Positions 1 to 8,131 of a stretch of DNA of 64,000 nt are shown piece after piece. The translations under genes were made by a program, and so were the position numbers. Source of the DNA: Aquimonas voraii (GTDB lineage Bacteria > Pseudomonadota > Gammaproteobacteria > Xanthomonadales > Xanthomonadaceae); assembly GCF_900101825.1 (NCBI RefSeq), contig NZ_FNAG01000008.1:78576-142575 (forward strand). The letters are read 5' to 3'. Below the pieces are notes generated by a model. The model was not told where the DNA came from and made no database searches. It saw nothing but the letters and a program-made list of their open reading frames with translations. Position 1 is the stretch's first letter; each line of letters begins with the position of its first letter.

Positions 1-1004
1 CCGGCGGCACAGAGCAGGAGATTCTCGAGTGCGATGGGCGTGAGCAGATCGCGCTGACGTGCGCCCAAGGCGTGTTGCACCGCCTGCTCGGCGGTGCGTG
101 CGCTGTGTCGAACCAGCAGCAGGTTGACCAGATTGAACAGGCCGACCAGCAGCAGACAGCCCGCGCCGGCCTGCAGCCAGAGCAGCAGCGGACGCACCGC
201 GGCCACATGATCGGCATGCAGCCCGGCGACATGCAGGCGGAAGCCCGCCGCGGCGACCTGCTCGGCCCAGGGATAGCCCTGGGAATCCGCCTCGTAGTGC
301 GCCTGCAACTGTGCCAGCGCCTGCTCCACGCTGGCCCCTGGCGCCAGACGCGCGATCATCTCCGCGTGCACACCGTGGAGCGCGTTCAGCGCCCGCTGCT
401 CCGCGTTCGAGACCAGCGGCAGGAACAGATCCGCGCGCTGCGACAGAAAGTGGAAGCCCGCGGGCAGCACGCCAGTGATCTGATACGAACGGCCGCCAAG
501 ACGCAGCTCGCGACCTATGGGGTGCGCCGCACCCTGCAGGTGATCGCGCCAGAACGCGTGCGTGACGACGACCTGCCGTGGGCCGCCCGGCTCCATCGCC
601 GCCGCATCGAAGACCCGCCCCATGGCCAGGTCGACGCCGAGGGTGTCGAAGAAGTCCGGCGTGATGTACAGCACGCCCATGCGGCTGACGGCACCCGGCT
701 CGCCCTGCGTTTCCACGCCAGGACGATAGCTGGACACCGCGCTGAACGCCGGGATGGATTCGCGCCGGCTGAAGTAATCGCGCACCGAGGCTGGATTGCG
801 CGGCAGGCCGGCGTTCGGATAGCTGTTGTAGACCGTCACCAGGCGCTCAGCCTCGGGAAAAGGCAGCGGTTTCAACAGCACCGAATGCACGATGGCGAAG
901 AGCATCAGGTTGGCGGCGCAGCACACCGCGAGGCTGGCAAGGGCGACGAGGCTGAATCCGGGCGCTCGCGACAGGCGACGCAGGGCGAGCTGAAGGGCTT
1001 TCAT
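1..1004 (-). CDS. FtsX/MacB-like ABC transporter permease, N-terminal part (cut by window edge)
   Basis: Reading the minus strand from an ATG at 1002-1004 gives an open frame of at least 334 codons to the window edge. It begins MKALQLALRRLSRAPGFS, followed by a first membrane segment and a MacB-like periplasmic domain with LFAIVHSVLLKPLPFP, SYRPGVETQG and LRLGGRSYQITGVLPAGF. A second hydrophobic segment lies near residue 285 (LLLWLQAGAGCLLLVGLFNL). These are features of the MacB_PCD/FtsX permeases common in Xanthomonadales and Acidobacteria, which export peptides or drugs together with a separate ATPase. The C-terminal membrane segments lie outside the window. Substrate unknown. Confidence 0.8.
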   Translation of the reverse strand, partial: MKALQLALRRLSRAPGFSLVALASLAVCCAANLMLFAIVHSVLLKPLPFPEAERLVTVYNSYPNAGLPRNPASVRDYFSRRESIPAFSAVSSYRPGVETQGEPGAVSRMGVLYITPDFFDTLGVDLAMGRVFDAAAMEPGGPRQVVVTHAFWRDHLQGAAHPIGRELRLGGRSYQITGVLPAGFHFLSQRADLFLPLVSNAEQRALNALHGVHAEMIARLAPGASVEQALAQLQAHYEADSQGYPWAEQVAAAGFRLHVAGLHADHVAAVRPLLLWLQAGAGCLLLVGLFNLVNLLLVRHSARTAEQAVQHALGARQRDLLTPIALENLLLCAA

Positions 1005-1722
1005 GGGGCAGGTTCCGGTGGCGGCGGTGCGCTCCATGCGCGCCGCTTTCATTCTGCAGTGCTCAGCAAGGAGCGTGCCCATGCGGTGATTCCCGCCGCC
1101 CAGCCAAATCTGGATCTCCAGATTCGGCGCTCGTGGAAGTCACCTTGCAGAGAAGAAAACCGAGCAGCAAAGGGCCCTCTGTTGTCGTTTGGTGTAGCAA
1201 AACCGCCTCTGCGAACAGAGAGCCAACCGCTGCCGCTTTGCGATCATGCCGTCTGTCGCGTCGTCCGCTTCCGGACGCCAGTGTTCGGAAGCGGACGCAC
1301 AGGCCCCCGCCCTCGCAGGGTGGCGTCCGTGGAGTTGCACGGTGCGGGTCAGGCGACGTCTGATGCGTCTCCCGGAATCCCATGGCAGCCCGCGGCGGAT
1401 CCGCAGCTCTTGCAGAGTTCCCCGATGCGTTACCCGCGCCAAGGGTCTTCCTGCAAAGGCAGGGGTGGAGAGCCCGAGTCCAGGGCCAAGCCGCACGCCC
1501 GAGCATTTGCGGGGTGCAGGCTCTTTGCGGGGCAACGTTCATTCGGGTTGCACGCGATCTGCTTCTGAGTCGGCACGCTTCGAAAGTCGATGCAGCCGTG
1601 CCTGACTCTGGGCGCACTGGACGATCAGTGATCCTCTGGAGACTCGCTTTCCTCGCCCAGCACAGGTGGGCGCGGGCTGCGAACGAGACCCGCCCCAATC
1701 GATCGATCCCGTTGCCATCGCC
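1005..1722. other. Non-coding stretch between permease and DUF3224 gene
   Basis: About 720 bases in which no open frame looks like a real protein; predicted frames are Arg/Pro/Ser-rich shadows. The only clear structure is the 34-bp dyad at 1263-1296, described separately. The 5' end of the minus-strand permease lies at its left edge, so its promoter is expected here. Confidence 0.5.
1263..1296. promoter_or_regulatory. 34-bp dyad, possible operator upstream of the permease gene
   Basis: Two 14-base arms, GTCCGCTTCCGGAC and GTTCGGAAGCGGAC, are reverse complements with one mismatch and are separated by GCCAGT. The dyad lies about 260 bases upstream of the minus-strand permease start. It could be an activator or repressor site, or simply a hairpin. 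There is no T-tract, so a terminator is unlikely. Confidence 0.35.
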
Positions 1723-2202
1723 CTACTGGGTCGGCAGGCTGTACTCGAAGTCGTAGAAGTGCGCGCCGTCCTCGATGCGGATGCCCATGCGTCCGCGCAG
1801 GCCGGCGAGTTCGCCCTCCGCCGAGTCGGGAATCACCTCGATCGAGAGTTGGCGCGTCTCTCCCCACATCAGTCCGTTGTGCTGCAGCACGAAGCTGCCG
1901 CTGCGGCCGTCCAAGGTGCCGCGCACGCGCTCGATCGCCACATAGCCCGCCGAGCCGGCGATGGTGGCGTGATGCGCCGTCATCAGGCCCTTGGCCTCGG
2001 CGGTCAGCGCCCCTTCGTAGCGCTTGTCCAATCGGAAACTTGCGATGCCCTCGGCATCGAGCTCGCCGGGCTCGGGCGTCAGCTTCACTTCGAAGCGGCC
2101 GCTGATGGTCTTCATTTCGGAATCCTTGAGGGGGCGGTCGGCAGCGCGTGCGGGCATCGCTGCGCCGGCGCAGAGCATCACGGCCAGGGCTGAGGCACGC
2201 AT
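1723..2202 (-). CDS. Secreted DUF3224-family protein
   Basis: The chosen start gives a 159-residue protein beginning with a cleavable-looking signal peptide (MRASALAVMLCAGAAMPARA). The mature part starts near MKTISGRFEVKLTPEPG and contains GTLDGRSGSFVLQHNG and ends with HFYDFEYSLPT, the pattern of the small beta-barrel DUF3224 family. Family function is unknown. A start 57 bases upstream (2259) is open but would put 19 extra residues before the signal peptide, so 2202 is preferred; neither has a clear ribosome site. It diverges from the AraC regulator at 2306, which may control it. Confidence 0.75.
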   Translation of the reverse strand: MRASALAVMLCAGAAMPARAADRPLKDSEMKTISGRFEVKLTPEPGELDAEGIASFRLDKRYEGALTAEAKGLMTAHHATIAGSAGYVAIERVRGTLDGRSGSFVLQHNGLMWGETRQLSIEVIPDSAEGELAGLRGRMGIRIEDGAHFYDFEYSLPTQ

Positions 2203-2305
2203 GGCGAAGCGGAAGGCATCGTCGGCAGAGAAAGTGCGGGAGCCATCGGGCTGTCGCATGATGATCGTCCATGGCAGGGCGCGCAGCGCGCGGGGCAGGG
2301 CAGGG

Positions 2306-3181
2306 ATGCAGCGAGGCCATTCAAACAGAGCCGTGCGTGACCCGCTTGAACAAACGCGACAACCCACGGGGGGCTTGGGCCTGCGGCCCGTGCGCGGGGT
2401 CGCCACGCCGCTTCCGCCGGGCGAGTTCACCCATCTGCGGCGGGCGCCCTCAGCTGCCCTGCAGCCCTTTGTCGAGCATCTGTGGTGTGTGCAGTGGCGA
2501 CTGCCTGCAGGCGCCGCCCAGCGCGTCGCCACCGTGCCCCACCCCTGCGTGCACTGGACCTTCGAAGCGGACACCAGCACGCTCACCGGGCCCCATAAGC
2601 GCCTGTGGCAGCGCGATCTCGCGCCGCAGGGTGAAGTGCTGGGCATCAAGTTCCGTCCCGAAGGCTTCCGCGCCTACTGGGGTGCGCCCGTCTCCGGCCT
2701 GCGCGATCTGATCCAGCCGGCGAGGGCGTTGCCGGCGCTCGCCTTCGCGCGTGAACTGGGCCCGCGCCTGTTCGGTGAACTCGCGGGCGGGAGTCTGGAC
2801 ACGCGCTTCGACGCGATCGAAGGGACGCTTGAGCGCGCGCTGCCCAGGCTGGCGCAGGAGCAACTTCAGCTCGCCGTCCTGATCGACACCGCGCGCGATG
2901 ATCGCGAACTGCTGCGCGCCGATGCCTGGGCGGAACGTGCTGCCCTCAGCCTGCGCCAACTGCAGCGCCTTCTGGCCGACTGGGTCGGCGCGAGCCCCAA
3001 GTGGATTCTCGCCCGCTACCGCCTGCACGAAGCCCTGCACCGACTCCAGCAGCAGCCCGCACCGCGTTTAACCGACCTGGCCGCGGACACCGGATTCGCC
3101 GACGCCGCCCACTTCAGCCGCAGCTTCCGCAGCGTGCTGGGCCTGAGCCCGCAGCAGTACGCGCGGCTGTGGTTGAGCTGA
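2306..3181 (+). CDS. AraC-family transcriptional regulator
   Basis: A 291-residue protein with an N-terminal ligand-type domain of the DUF6597 kind (LQPFVEHLWCVQW, PHPCVHWTFE, GIKFRPEGFRAYWG) and a C-terminal AraC DNA-binding domain in the last ~100 residues. The second helix-turn-helix ends with the family signature (DLAADTGFADAAHFSRSFR, GLSPQQYAR). The ATG at 2306 follows a purine-rich GGGCAGGG; the frame is open further upstream but that part reads as low-complexity shadow sequence. It probably responds to a small molecule and may regulate the divergent DUF3224 gene. The inducer cannot be guessed from sequence. Confidence 0.85.
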   Translation: MQRGHSNRAVRDPLEQTRQPTGGLGLRPVRGVATPLPPGEFTHLRRAPSAALQPFVEHLWCVQWRLPAGAAQRVATVPHPCVHWTFEADTSTLTGPHKRLWQRDLAPQGEVLGIKFRPEGFRAYWGAPVSGLRDLIQPARALPALAFARELGPRLFGELAGGSLDTRFDAIEGTLERALPRLAQEQLQLAVLIDTARDDRELLRADAWAERAALSLRQLQRLLADWVGASPKWILARYRLHEALHRLQQQPAPRLTDLAADTGFADAAHFSRSFRSVLGLSPQQYARLWLS

Positions 3182-3230
3182 GCGCAGCGCTGGCTTCGCG
3201 TCGAGCGCGGACCCCGCAGGGCTTCAGAAG

Positions 3231-3450
3231 CGCCCCAGCCTCAAGCCCCTCTCCTCTCGCGGGAGAGGGGGTGGGTAGAGGGGGCAGCGTCCCTCAACGC
3301 TCCAAAGGCGCCCCAGCTTCAAGCCCCTCTCCCCTTGTGGGAGAGGGGTTGGGGAGAGGGGGCAGCATCCGTCAGCGCTCCAAAAGCGCCCCGCTTGAAG
3401 CCCCTCTCCCCTCGCGGGAGAGAGCTTGGGGAGAGGGGGAGCACACAGCG
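3231..3450. repeat. Three tandem copies of a 78-bp REP-like repeat
   Basis: Copies begin at about 3231, 3309 and 3387 (CGCCCC), an exact 78-base spacing. Each contains a palindromic core of the form CCCCTCTCC(N)GGGAGAGGGG followed by GGGGAGAGGGGGCAGC. The third copy is slightly diverged (GAGAGAGCTTGGGG). Degenerate single copies of the core occur at 57800-57840 and 59021-59066. The array fills the gap between the convergent AraC and SDR genes and could act as a bidirectional terminator or mRNA stabiliser. Confidence 0.85.
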
Positions 3451-3478
3451 CCACCCGCGCCCAGCGCGATCTGTGTCC

Positions 3479-4240
3479 TCACTTCGGCGCCAGACGAATC
3501 GCCCCATCGACCCGGATGACCGAGCCGTTCATGTAGCTGTTCTGCAGGATGAAGGCGATGGCATCGGCGAATTCGTCCGGCCGGCCGAGACGGGACGGGA
3601 AGGGCACCTGCGCGCACAGCGAGGCATAGACCTGCTCCGGCATGCCATCGACCATCGGCGTGTGGAACACACCCGGCGCCACCGTCATCACGCGGATGCC
3701 GACGCGAGCGAACTCGCGTGCCATCGGCAGGGTCATGCCGACCACGCCGCCCTTGCTGGCCGAGTAGGCGGCTTGGCCGATCTGGCCCTCATAGGCGGCG
3801 ATCGAGGCGGTGTTGATGATCACGCCACGCTCGCCCTCGGCATTGGGCTCGTTCGTTTGCATCAGCGCAGCGGCCGCCTTGGCGACGTTGAAGCTGCCGA
3901 TCAGGTTGACCCGCACCGTGGTCTCGAACTGCGACAGCGGCATCGGACCGTCCTTGCCGAGCACGCGGCCTGCGCCGAGGATGCCGGCGCAGTTGATCGC
4001 CGCATTCAGCCCGCCCAGCGCCTCGCGCGCCGCCGCCACCTGCGTGCTGATATCCGCCTCGTTGCTGACATCGGCGCGGAAGAAGTGCGCGCCCAGTTCG
4101 GCGGCCGCGGCCTGGCCGCGCTCTTCGCTCAAATCGAACAGCGCCAGCCTGGCACCCTGAGCCGCCAGATGGCGGGCGGCGGCAAGGCCGAGACCGCTGG
4201 CGCCGCCGGTGACGATGGCGCGGACGTCGTTGAGCTGCAT
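3479..4240 (-). CDS. SDR-family 3-hydroxyacyl-CoA dehydrogenase-like oxidoreductase
   Basis: A 253-residue classical short-chain dehydrogenase. The nucleotide-binding TGGASGLG lies at residues 11-18, an Asp after the second strand (ALFDLSEE) favours NAD over NADP, NCAGI lies near 83-87, and the catalytic set is Ser146, Tyr159 and Lys163 (YSASKGG). The overall pattern, including MPLSQFETTVRVNLIGSFNV and GVFHTPM, resembles type II 3-hydroxyacyl-CoA dehydrogenases (HSD17B10-like) of fatty-acid and isoleucine breakdown. The start is preceded by AGGAACCCCC. It stands alone between convergent AraC and divergent kinase genes. Confidence 0.88.
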   Translation of the reverse strand: MQLNDVRAIVTGGASGLGLAAARHLAAQGARLALFDLSEERGQAAAAELGAHFFRADVSNEADISTQVAAAREALGGLNAAINCAGILGAGRVLGKDGPMPLSQFETTVRVNLIGSFNVAKAAAALMQTNEPNAEGERGVIINTASIAAYEGQIGQAAYSASKGGVVGMTLPMAREFARVGIRVMTVAPGVFHTPMVDGMPEQVYASLCAQVPFPSRLGRPDEFADAIAFILQNSYMNGSVIRVDGAIRLAPK

Positions 4241-4465
4241 GGGGGTTCCTCGTGGGTGGAAAGGGCGCAGATTGTAGGCGGGGCGCTGCGCCCGTGCCGG
4301 CTGGCGCCCATGCTCCATACGCCGGCGTGTGATCCGGGCCTGGCGCGGGTGCGTGGGGCGCCGGGCGAGGCGCCGGACCCGGGCGGCTGTCCAAACTGCG
4401 CAGCCCGGTGAACTTTTGCAACGGCAACCCGCGTATCCTCGCCGCCAGTCTGTCCACTGCCTCCC

Positions 4466-6799
4466 ATGGCCACCCCTACGCCCACGCCCGATCTCTCGCC
4501 CGACGAGTTGTCCGAGTTGTTGTCGGCCTACATGCCCGACATCCCCGGCTACCGCGTGCTGCGCCGCCTGGGGCAGGGCGGCATGTCCTATGTCTACCTC
4601 GGCGTGCAGGAGTCTTTGGACCGGCAGGTGGCGATCAAGGTCATCGCGCCGACCGCGCTGAAGGACGAGATCAGCAAGCTGCGCTTCGAGCGCGAGGCAC
4701 GCACCATCGCCAAGCTGCAGCATCCCGCCATCGTCAGCATCCACGACGTCGGCCGCACCGAACTCGGCCTGCTCTACTACGTCATGCCCTTCCTGCCGCG
4801 CGGGCACCTGGGCCAGCGCGAGCTGACCGAGGACGAACCTCGCCTGATCGCCATCCTGCGCGCCCTGCTGTGGGGGCTCGACTACGCCCACGAGCGCGGC
4901 GTGGTGCATCGGGACATCAAGTCCGAGAACGTGCTGTTCGACAACGTCGATCGCCCGCTGCTGACCGACTTCGGCATCGCCATGCATCGCGGCGACCGCA
5001 GCCGGGTCACCGACGGCGGTTTTGCGCTGGGCAGCGCCACGCACATGGCGCCGGAGCAGGCGCGCGGGGAAAAGGTCGACGGCCGGGCCGACCTCTACAG
5101 CATTGGTGTGCTGGCCTACGACAAGTTGATCGGCGAGCTGCCCTTCCAGGCGGAAGGGCCGCTGCAGATGGCGGTGCGCCATTCCGTCGATCCGATCCCG
5201 CGCCTGCCACCGCACAAGGCGCACTGGCAGGCCTTCATCGACCGCGCCCTGGCGAAGATGCCGGACGCCCGCTTCGGCAGCGCCCAGGAAATGATGGCCG
5301 CGCTCGATCGCATCGAGCAGGCGCGGCTGGAGGCCGGTGCGCCCGCACTGCCGCCGGACGAGACCATCACCGCACCCCGCGCCGCGCTGCCGGCGGCCCC
5401 CAAGCGTGCGATCAACCCGCTGTTCGTCGCGAGTGCCGCCCTCGTGGTGCTGGTGCTGGCCCTGGTCGTGGCCTGGCAGGCCTGGAACCAGCGCGGCAGT
5501 ACCGCGGCGGTGGTCGACGCCATCGAGGCGATTGCCGAGCCTGCCGCCACGCCCACGCGGGCAGCTCTGCCTGCACCGGAATCTGCAGGCAGCGAGGCGC
5601 CGGCCCAAGCTCAGATCACACCCGCGACGCTGCCCGCGCAGACGCCGGCGACCGCCCTGCCGTCGGCGGGTCCCGTCGATGTCGAGGGCTTGCCGGAGCT
5701 GTCCGCCGGCGAGCCGCTGGAGGCGGCCGAGACCGCGGATGCCGGCATCGATCCCGCCATCGCCGCGCTGCCGCCGGTGCAGCAGGCCCTGCATTTCGCC
5801 GGGCTGCAGATCCGCCAGCGCCGCCTCACACAGCCGCCGGGTGCCAATGCCCACGAATCGCTGCTGCGCGCGCAGGCGCTGGGGGCCGAGGCGCGCGAGC
5901 TCTCCCGGCTGGGCGAAGCCTGGCTGGCCGCGGCGCAGCCCTACGTCGAGAAGAGTTTCGCTGCCGGCGCGGCCGAACCCGATCGCCGGCTGCACGAGGC
6001 CGCGCTGCGGCTGGCGCAGGCGCTGTCGCTGGCCGACAGCGAGGCTTGGCAAACGCTGCAGCAGGCGCCGCGCGAGTGGCTGCGCGAGCGCCTGCGCGCC
6101 GCACACACGGCCGGCGATGTCGAGGCGCTGCGCGCCGCGCGGGCACAGGCGCAGACCCTGTCGATCGCCGCGGCTGCGCTCGAGCCCGAGTGGTCGCGGG
6201 GGATCGTGCAGGCGCGCGTCGGCCAGCGGCTCGCGGGCACCCCCGCCCAGCAGCTGCTGCGCCTGCCGCAGGGCGAGCGTCCGGGCCTCGCGGGCTTCGT
6301 CGAGCCGATCAGCCGTAGCGACTACGCGCGCTTCGTGGCCGCCACCGGGCGAGCTGCCGCCAGCTGCAAGATCCGCAGTGCCGCTTTCAATCTGCGCAAG
6401 CGACGCTGGGACGCGCCGGGCTTCGACCAGGCCGCCGCGGAGCCGGTGGTCTGCGTCAGCCTGGCGGATGCCGAGGCCTACGCGCAGTGGCTGGGCCAGC
6501 AGGAAGGCCGGCGCTACCGCCTGCCCGTGGCGCAGGAGTGGCAGGGTCTGCCGGTGGCTGCGGCGGCCGAGGCCTGTCGGACCCAGCCGGCGACTTGCGC
6601 CCGCCCGGACCAGGTGCGCGAGTGGAGCGCGCCCTGCGCCGATGGCTGCGCGCGCCAACCTCTGCTGGGCTTTGGGCGTCGTGAGGCCGAACAGCCGGAG
6701 CGCGAGCGCGAGGCGGCGGTGGATCCCGCGCATGGCTACGACGATGTCGGCTTCCGTCTGGTGCGCGAGGTCAACCGCGCGGAGCTTGAGCAGCGCTAA
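4466..6799 (+). CDS. Membrane Ser/Thr protein kinase fused to a formylglycine-enzyme-like domain
   Basis: A 777-residue protein. Residues ~28-285 form a Hanks-type kinase with GQGGMS at 36-41, Lys58 (AIKVI), HRDIKSEN from 148, DFG at 168-170 and APEQ at 195-198, so it should be active. A single membrane helix lies at about 319-339, followed by an Ala/Pro-rich linker and a helical segment. The last ~170 residues resemble the formylglycine-generating-enzyme/sulfatase-modifying fold (FVEPISRSDYARFVAATG, LADAEAYAQWLG, YRLPVAQEW, ending DDVGFRLVRE). The topology puts the kinase in the cytoplasm and the other domain outside, consistent with a sensor. No partner gene is adjacent. Confidence 0.88.
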   Translation: MATPTPTPDLSPDELSELLSAYMPDIPGYRVLRRLGQGGMSYVYLGVQESLDRQVAIKVIAPTALKDEISKLRFEREARTIAKLQHPAIVSIHDVGRTELGLLYYVMPFLPRGHLGQRELTEDEPRLIAILRALLWGLDYAHERGVVHRDIKSENVLFDNVDRPLLTDFGIAMHRGDRSRVTDGGFALGSATHMAPEQARGEKVDGRADLYSIGVLAYDKLIGELPFQAEGPLQMAVRHSVDPIPRLPPHKAHWQAFIDRALAKMPDARFGSAQEMMAALDRIEQARLEAGAPALPPDETITAPRAALPAAPKRAINPLFVASAALVVLVLALVVAWQAWNQRGSTAAVVDAIEAIAEPAATPTRAALPAPESAGSEAPAQAQITPATLPAQTPATALPSAGPVDVEGLPELSAGEPLEAAETADAGIDPAIAALPPVQQALHFAGLQIRQRRLTQPPGANAHESLLRAQALGAEARELSRLGEAWLAAAQPYVEKSFAAGAAEPDRRLHEAALRLAQALSLADSEAWQTLQQAPREWLRERLRAAHTAGDVEALRAARAQAQTLSIAAAALEPEWSRGIVQARVGQRLAGTPAQQLLRLPQGERPGLAGFVEPISRSDYARFVAATGRAAASCKIRSAAFNLRKRRWDAPGFDQAAAEPVVCVSLADAEAYAQWLGQQEGRRYRLPVAQEWQGLPVAAAAEACRTQPATCARPDQVREWSAPCADGCARQPLLGFGRREAEQPEREREAAVDPAHGYDDVGFRLVREVNRAELEQR

Positions 6800-6807
6800 G
6801 CCCGGGG

Positions 6808-6827
6808 GCGTGCCTGCGCTGGCACGC
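6808..6827. terminator. Hairpin between convergent kinase and racemase genes
   Basis: GCGTGCC and GGCACGC form a perfect 7-bp stem with a TGCGCT loop just after the kinase stop. There is no T-run, so it is a weak candidate for Rho-independent termination. Confidence 0.3.
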
Positions 6828-6960
6828 GCGCGCCGATGAGGAAACCTCTGGCCGCCGCGCGGCTTTCGCTGCGAGGAACCACCAGGATCAGTCGTCGCGG
6901 ATTGGATACGCCAACGCGCCGCACGTCGCGCGTGACGGCGCCGCGCCGCTTGGCGGTGGG

Positions 6961-7653
6961 TCAGGCCAGGGCCCAGTCCAGCGCGGCCTCGACATGCAGC
7001 GCCGCGGTATCGAACAGCGGTGCGGGCACATCGCCGGGCCCCAGCAGAAGACCGATCTCGGTGCAGCCCAGGATCACGCCCTCGCAGCCGCGAGCCAGAA
7101 GATCCGCGCAGACCTCGCGGTACCGCGCGCGCGAACTCTCTTCGATGCGGCCCAAGCACAGCTCATCGAAGATCACCCGATCGATCCCGTCCTGCGCGGC
7201 CTCGTCCGGCACCTCAACCACGAGCCCGAAGCGCTCGTGCAGGCGCTCGCGGTAGAAAGCCTCGCGCATGGTGAAGCGGGTGCCGAGCAGGGCCACGCGC
7301 TGCAGGCCCGCAGCGCGGATGGCCGCCCCAGCGGCATCGGCGATGTGCAGAAGGGGCAGGGTGCAGCGCGCTTCGATGGCCGGCGCGACCTTGTGCATGG
7401 TGTTGGTGCACAGCAGCAGGCCTTCGGCGCCGGCGCGCTGCAGGCCGAGTGCGGCCTCGGCCAGCACCTCGCCTGCCTGCATCCAGTCGCCCGTGCGCTG
7501 CAGGGCTTCGATGCCGGCGAAGTCGACGCTGTGCAGCAGCAGCTCGGCCGAATGCAGCCCACCCAGACGTGCACGCACGCCTTCGTTGAGGGCCCGGTAG
7601 TAGAGCGCGGTGGACTCCCAGCTCATGCCGCCGATCAGGCCGAGTCTGCGCAT
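6961..7653 (-). CDS. Aspartate/glutamate racemase family protein
   Basis: A 230-residue cofactor-independent Asp/Glu racemase. It starts with the family signature MRRLGLIGGMSWEST and carries the two catalytic cysteine loops, Cys82 in LLLCTNTMH and Cys197 in ILGCTEIGLL. Length and motifs fit the YgeA-type broad-specificity amino-acid racemases, which provide D-amino acids for the cell wall or signalling. It is transcribed toward the kinase gene. The substrate (Asp, Glu or other) cannot be decided from sequence. Confidence 0.9.
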   Translation of the reverse strand: MRRLGLIGGMSWESTALYYRALNEGVRARLGGLHSAELLLHSVDFAGIEALQRTGDWMQAGEVLAEAALGLQRAGAEGLLLCTNTMHKVAPAIEARCTLPLLHIADAAGAAIRAAGLQRVALLGTRFTMREAFYRERLHERFGLVVEVPDEAAQDGIDRVIFDELCLGRIEESSRARYREVCADLLARGCEGVILGCTEIGLLLGPGDVPAPLFDTAALHVEAALDWALA

Positions 7654-7875
7654 GCGGTGTGTCTCTGCGTGGCGTGGGTCAGGCAGTGTGCCGCAGTCGA
7701 CGGTGTGTTGGAGCGCGGCGCTCCGAACGGCCCCTCATCCGGCGCTGCGCGGCAGCGTCTCCCGCGGGGAGAAGGGCAGCGGGCTTCAGCGCGGCGCTTG
7801 ATTCGAGGGTGCTGCCCGCACCACACCTCACACTCCAAGACACACTCGAGGACGCAGGCCACGCCACGCCACGCC

Positions 7876-7915
7876 ATACGCCATACGCCATACGCCATAC
7901 GCCATACGCCATACG
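7876..7915. repeat. Heptamer tandem array (ATACGCC)
   Basis: Five exact tandem copies of ATACGCC start at 7876, 7883, 7890, 7897 and 7904, followed by a partial ATACG. It is preceded by a shorter ACGCC repeat at 7861-7875. Period 7 is not a multiple of 3, so unit changes would shift any reading frame. Confidence 0.95.
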
Positions 7916-7937
7916 ACGCGCGACGCACGACTTGCGC

Positions 7938-7986
7938 GGGAAGAGGGAAGAGGGAAGGGGGAAGGGGGAAGAGGGAAGAGGGAAGA
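7938..7986. repeat. Heptamer polypurine tandem array (GGGAAGR)
   Basis: Seven tandem heptamers, GGGAAGA or GGGAAGG, fill exactly 49 bases. The plus strand is pure purine, which can form triplex DNA or slip during replication. It lies 22 bases after the ATACGCC array and about 145 bases upstream of the SRAP start. Confidence 0.95.
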
Positions 7987-8131
7987 CGCGCGAGTAACGA
8001 GGCACGGCGCTAAGCGCTCAGCGCTCGATGCCCAGCGCGCTGCGCACCGCGCAGGCAGCACCCGCAGCCGCGCTCGGCCCCGACGCCACAACGCGCTAGC
8101 CTTGTCGCCTGCCCACTGCCGAACCCGAGCC

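Larger units (their letters stand above)
7654..8131. other. Repeat-rich non-coding gap
   Basis: This 478-base gap between divergent racemase and SRAP genes holds a REP-like CCCCTCATCC...GGGGAGAAGGG block near 7731-7778 and two heptamer arrays listed separately. No convincing gene is present; frames read through the arrays are repeats only. Confidence 0.6.

Noticed and set aside
72..1568. A 498-codon plus-strand open frame at the left edge
   Set aside because: It is antisense to the MacB-like permease; its Arg/Gln/His-rich translation has no recognisable motifs, whereas the minus strand gives a clear permease.
3479..7159. A very long minus-strand open frame (about 1226 codons) through the kinase gene
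   Set aside because: Only its last ~253 codons (the SDR gene) look like a protein. The rest is Arg/Gly/Gln-rich antisense of the kinase, expected in ~70% GC DNA.
7731..7778. CRISPR-like repeat spacing near the heptamer arrays
   Set aside because: The repeats are 7-bp direct tandems without spacers, and no cas genes occur in the window.
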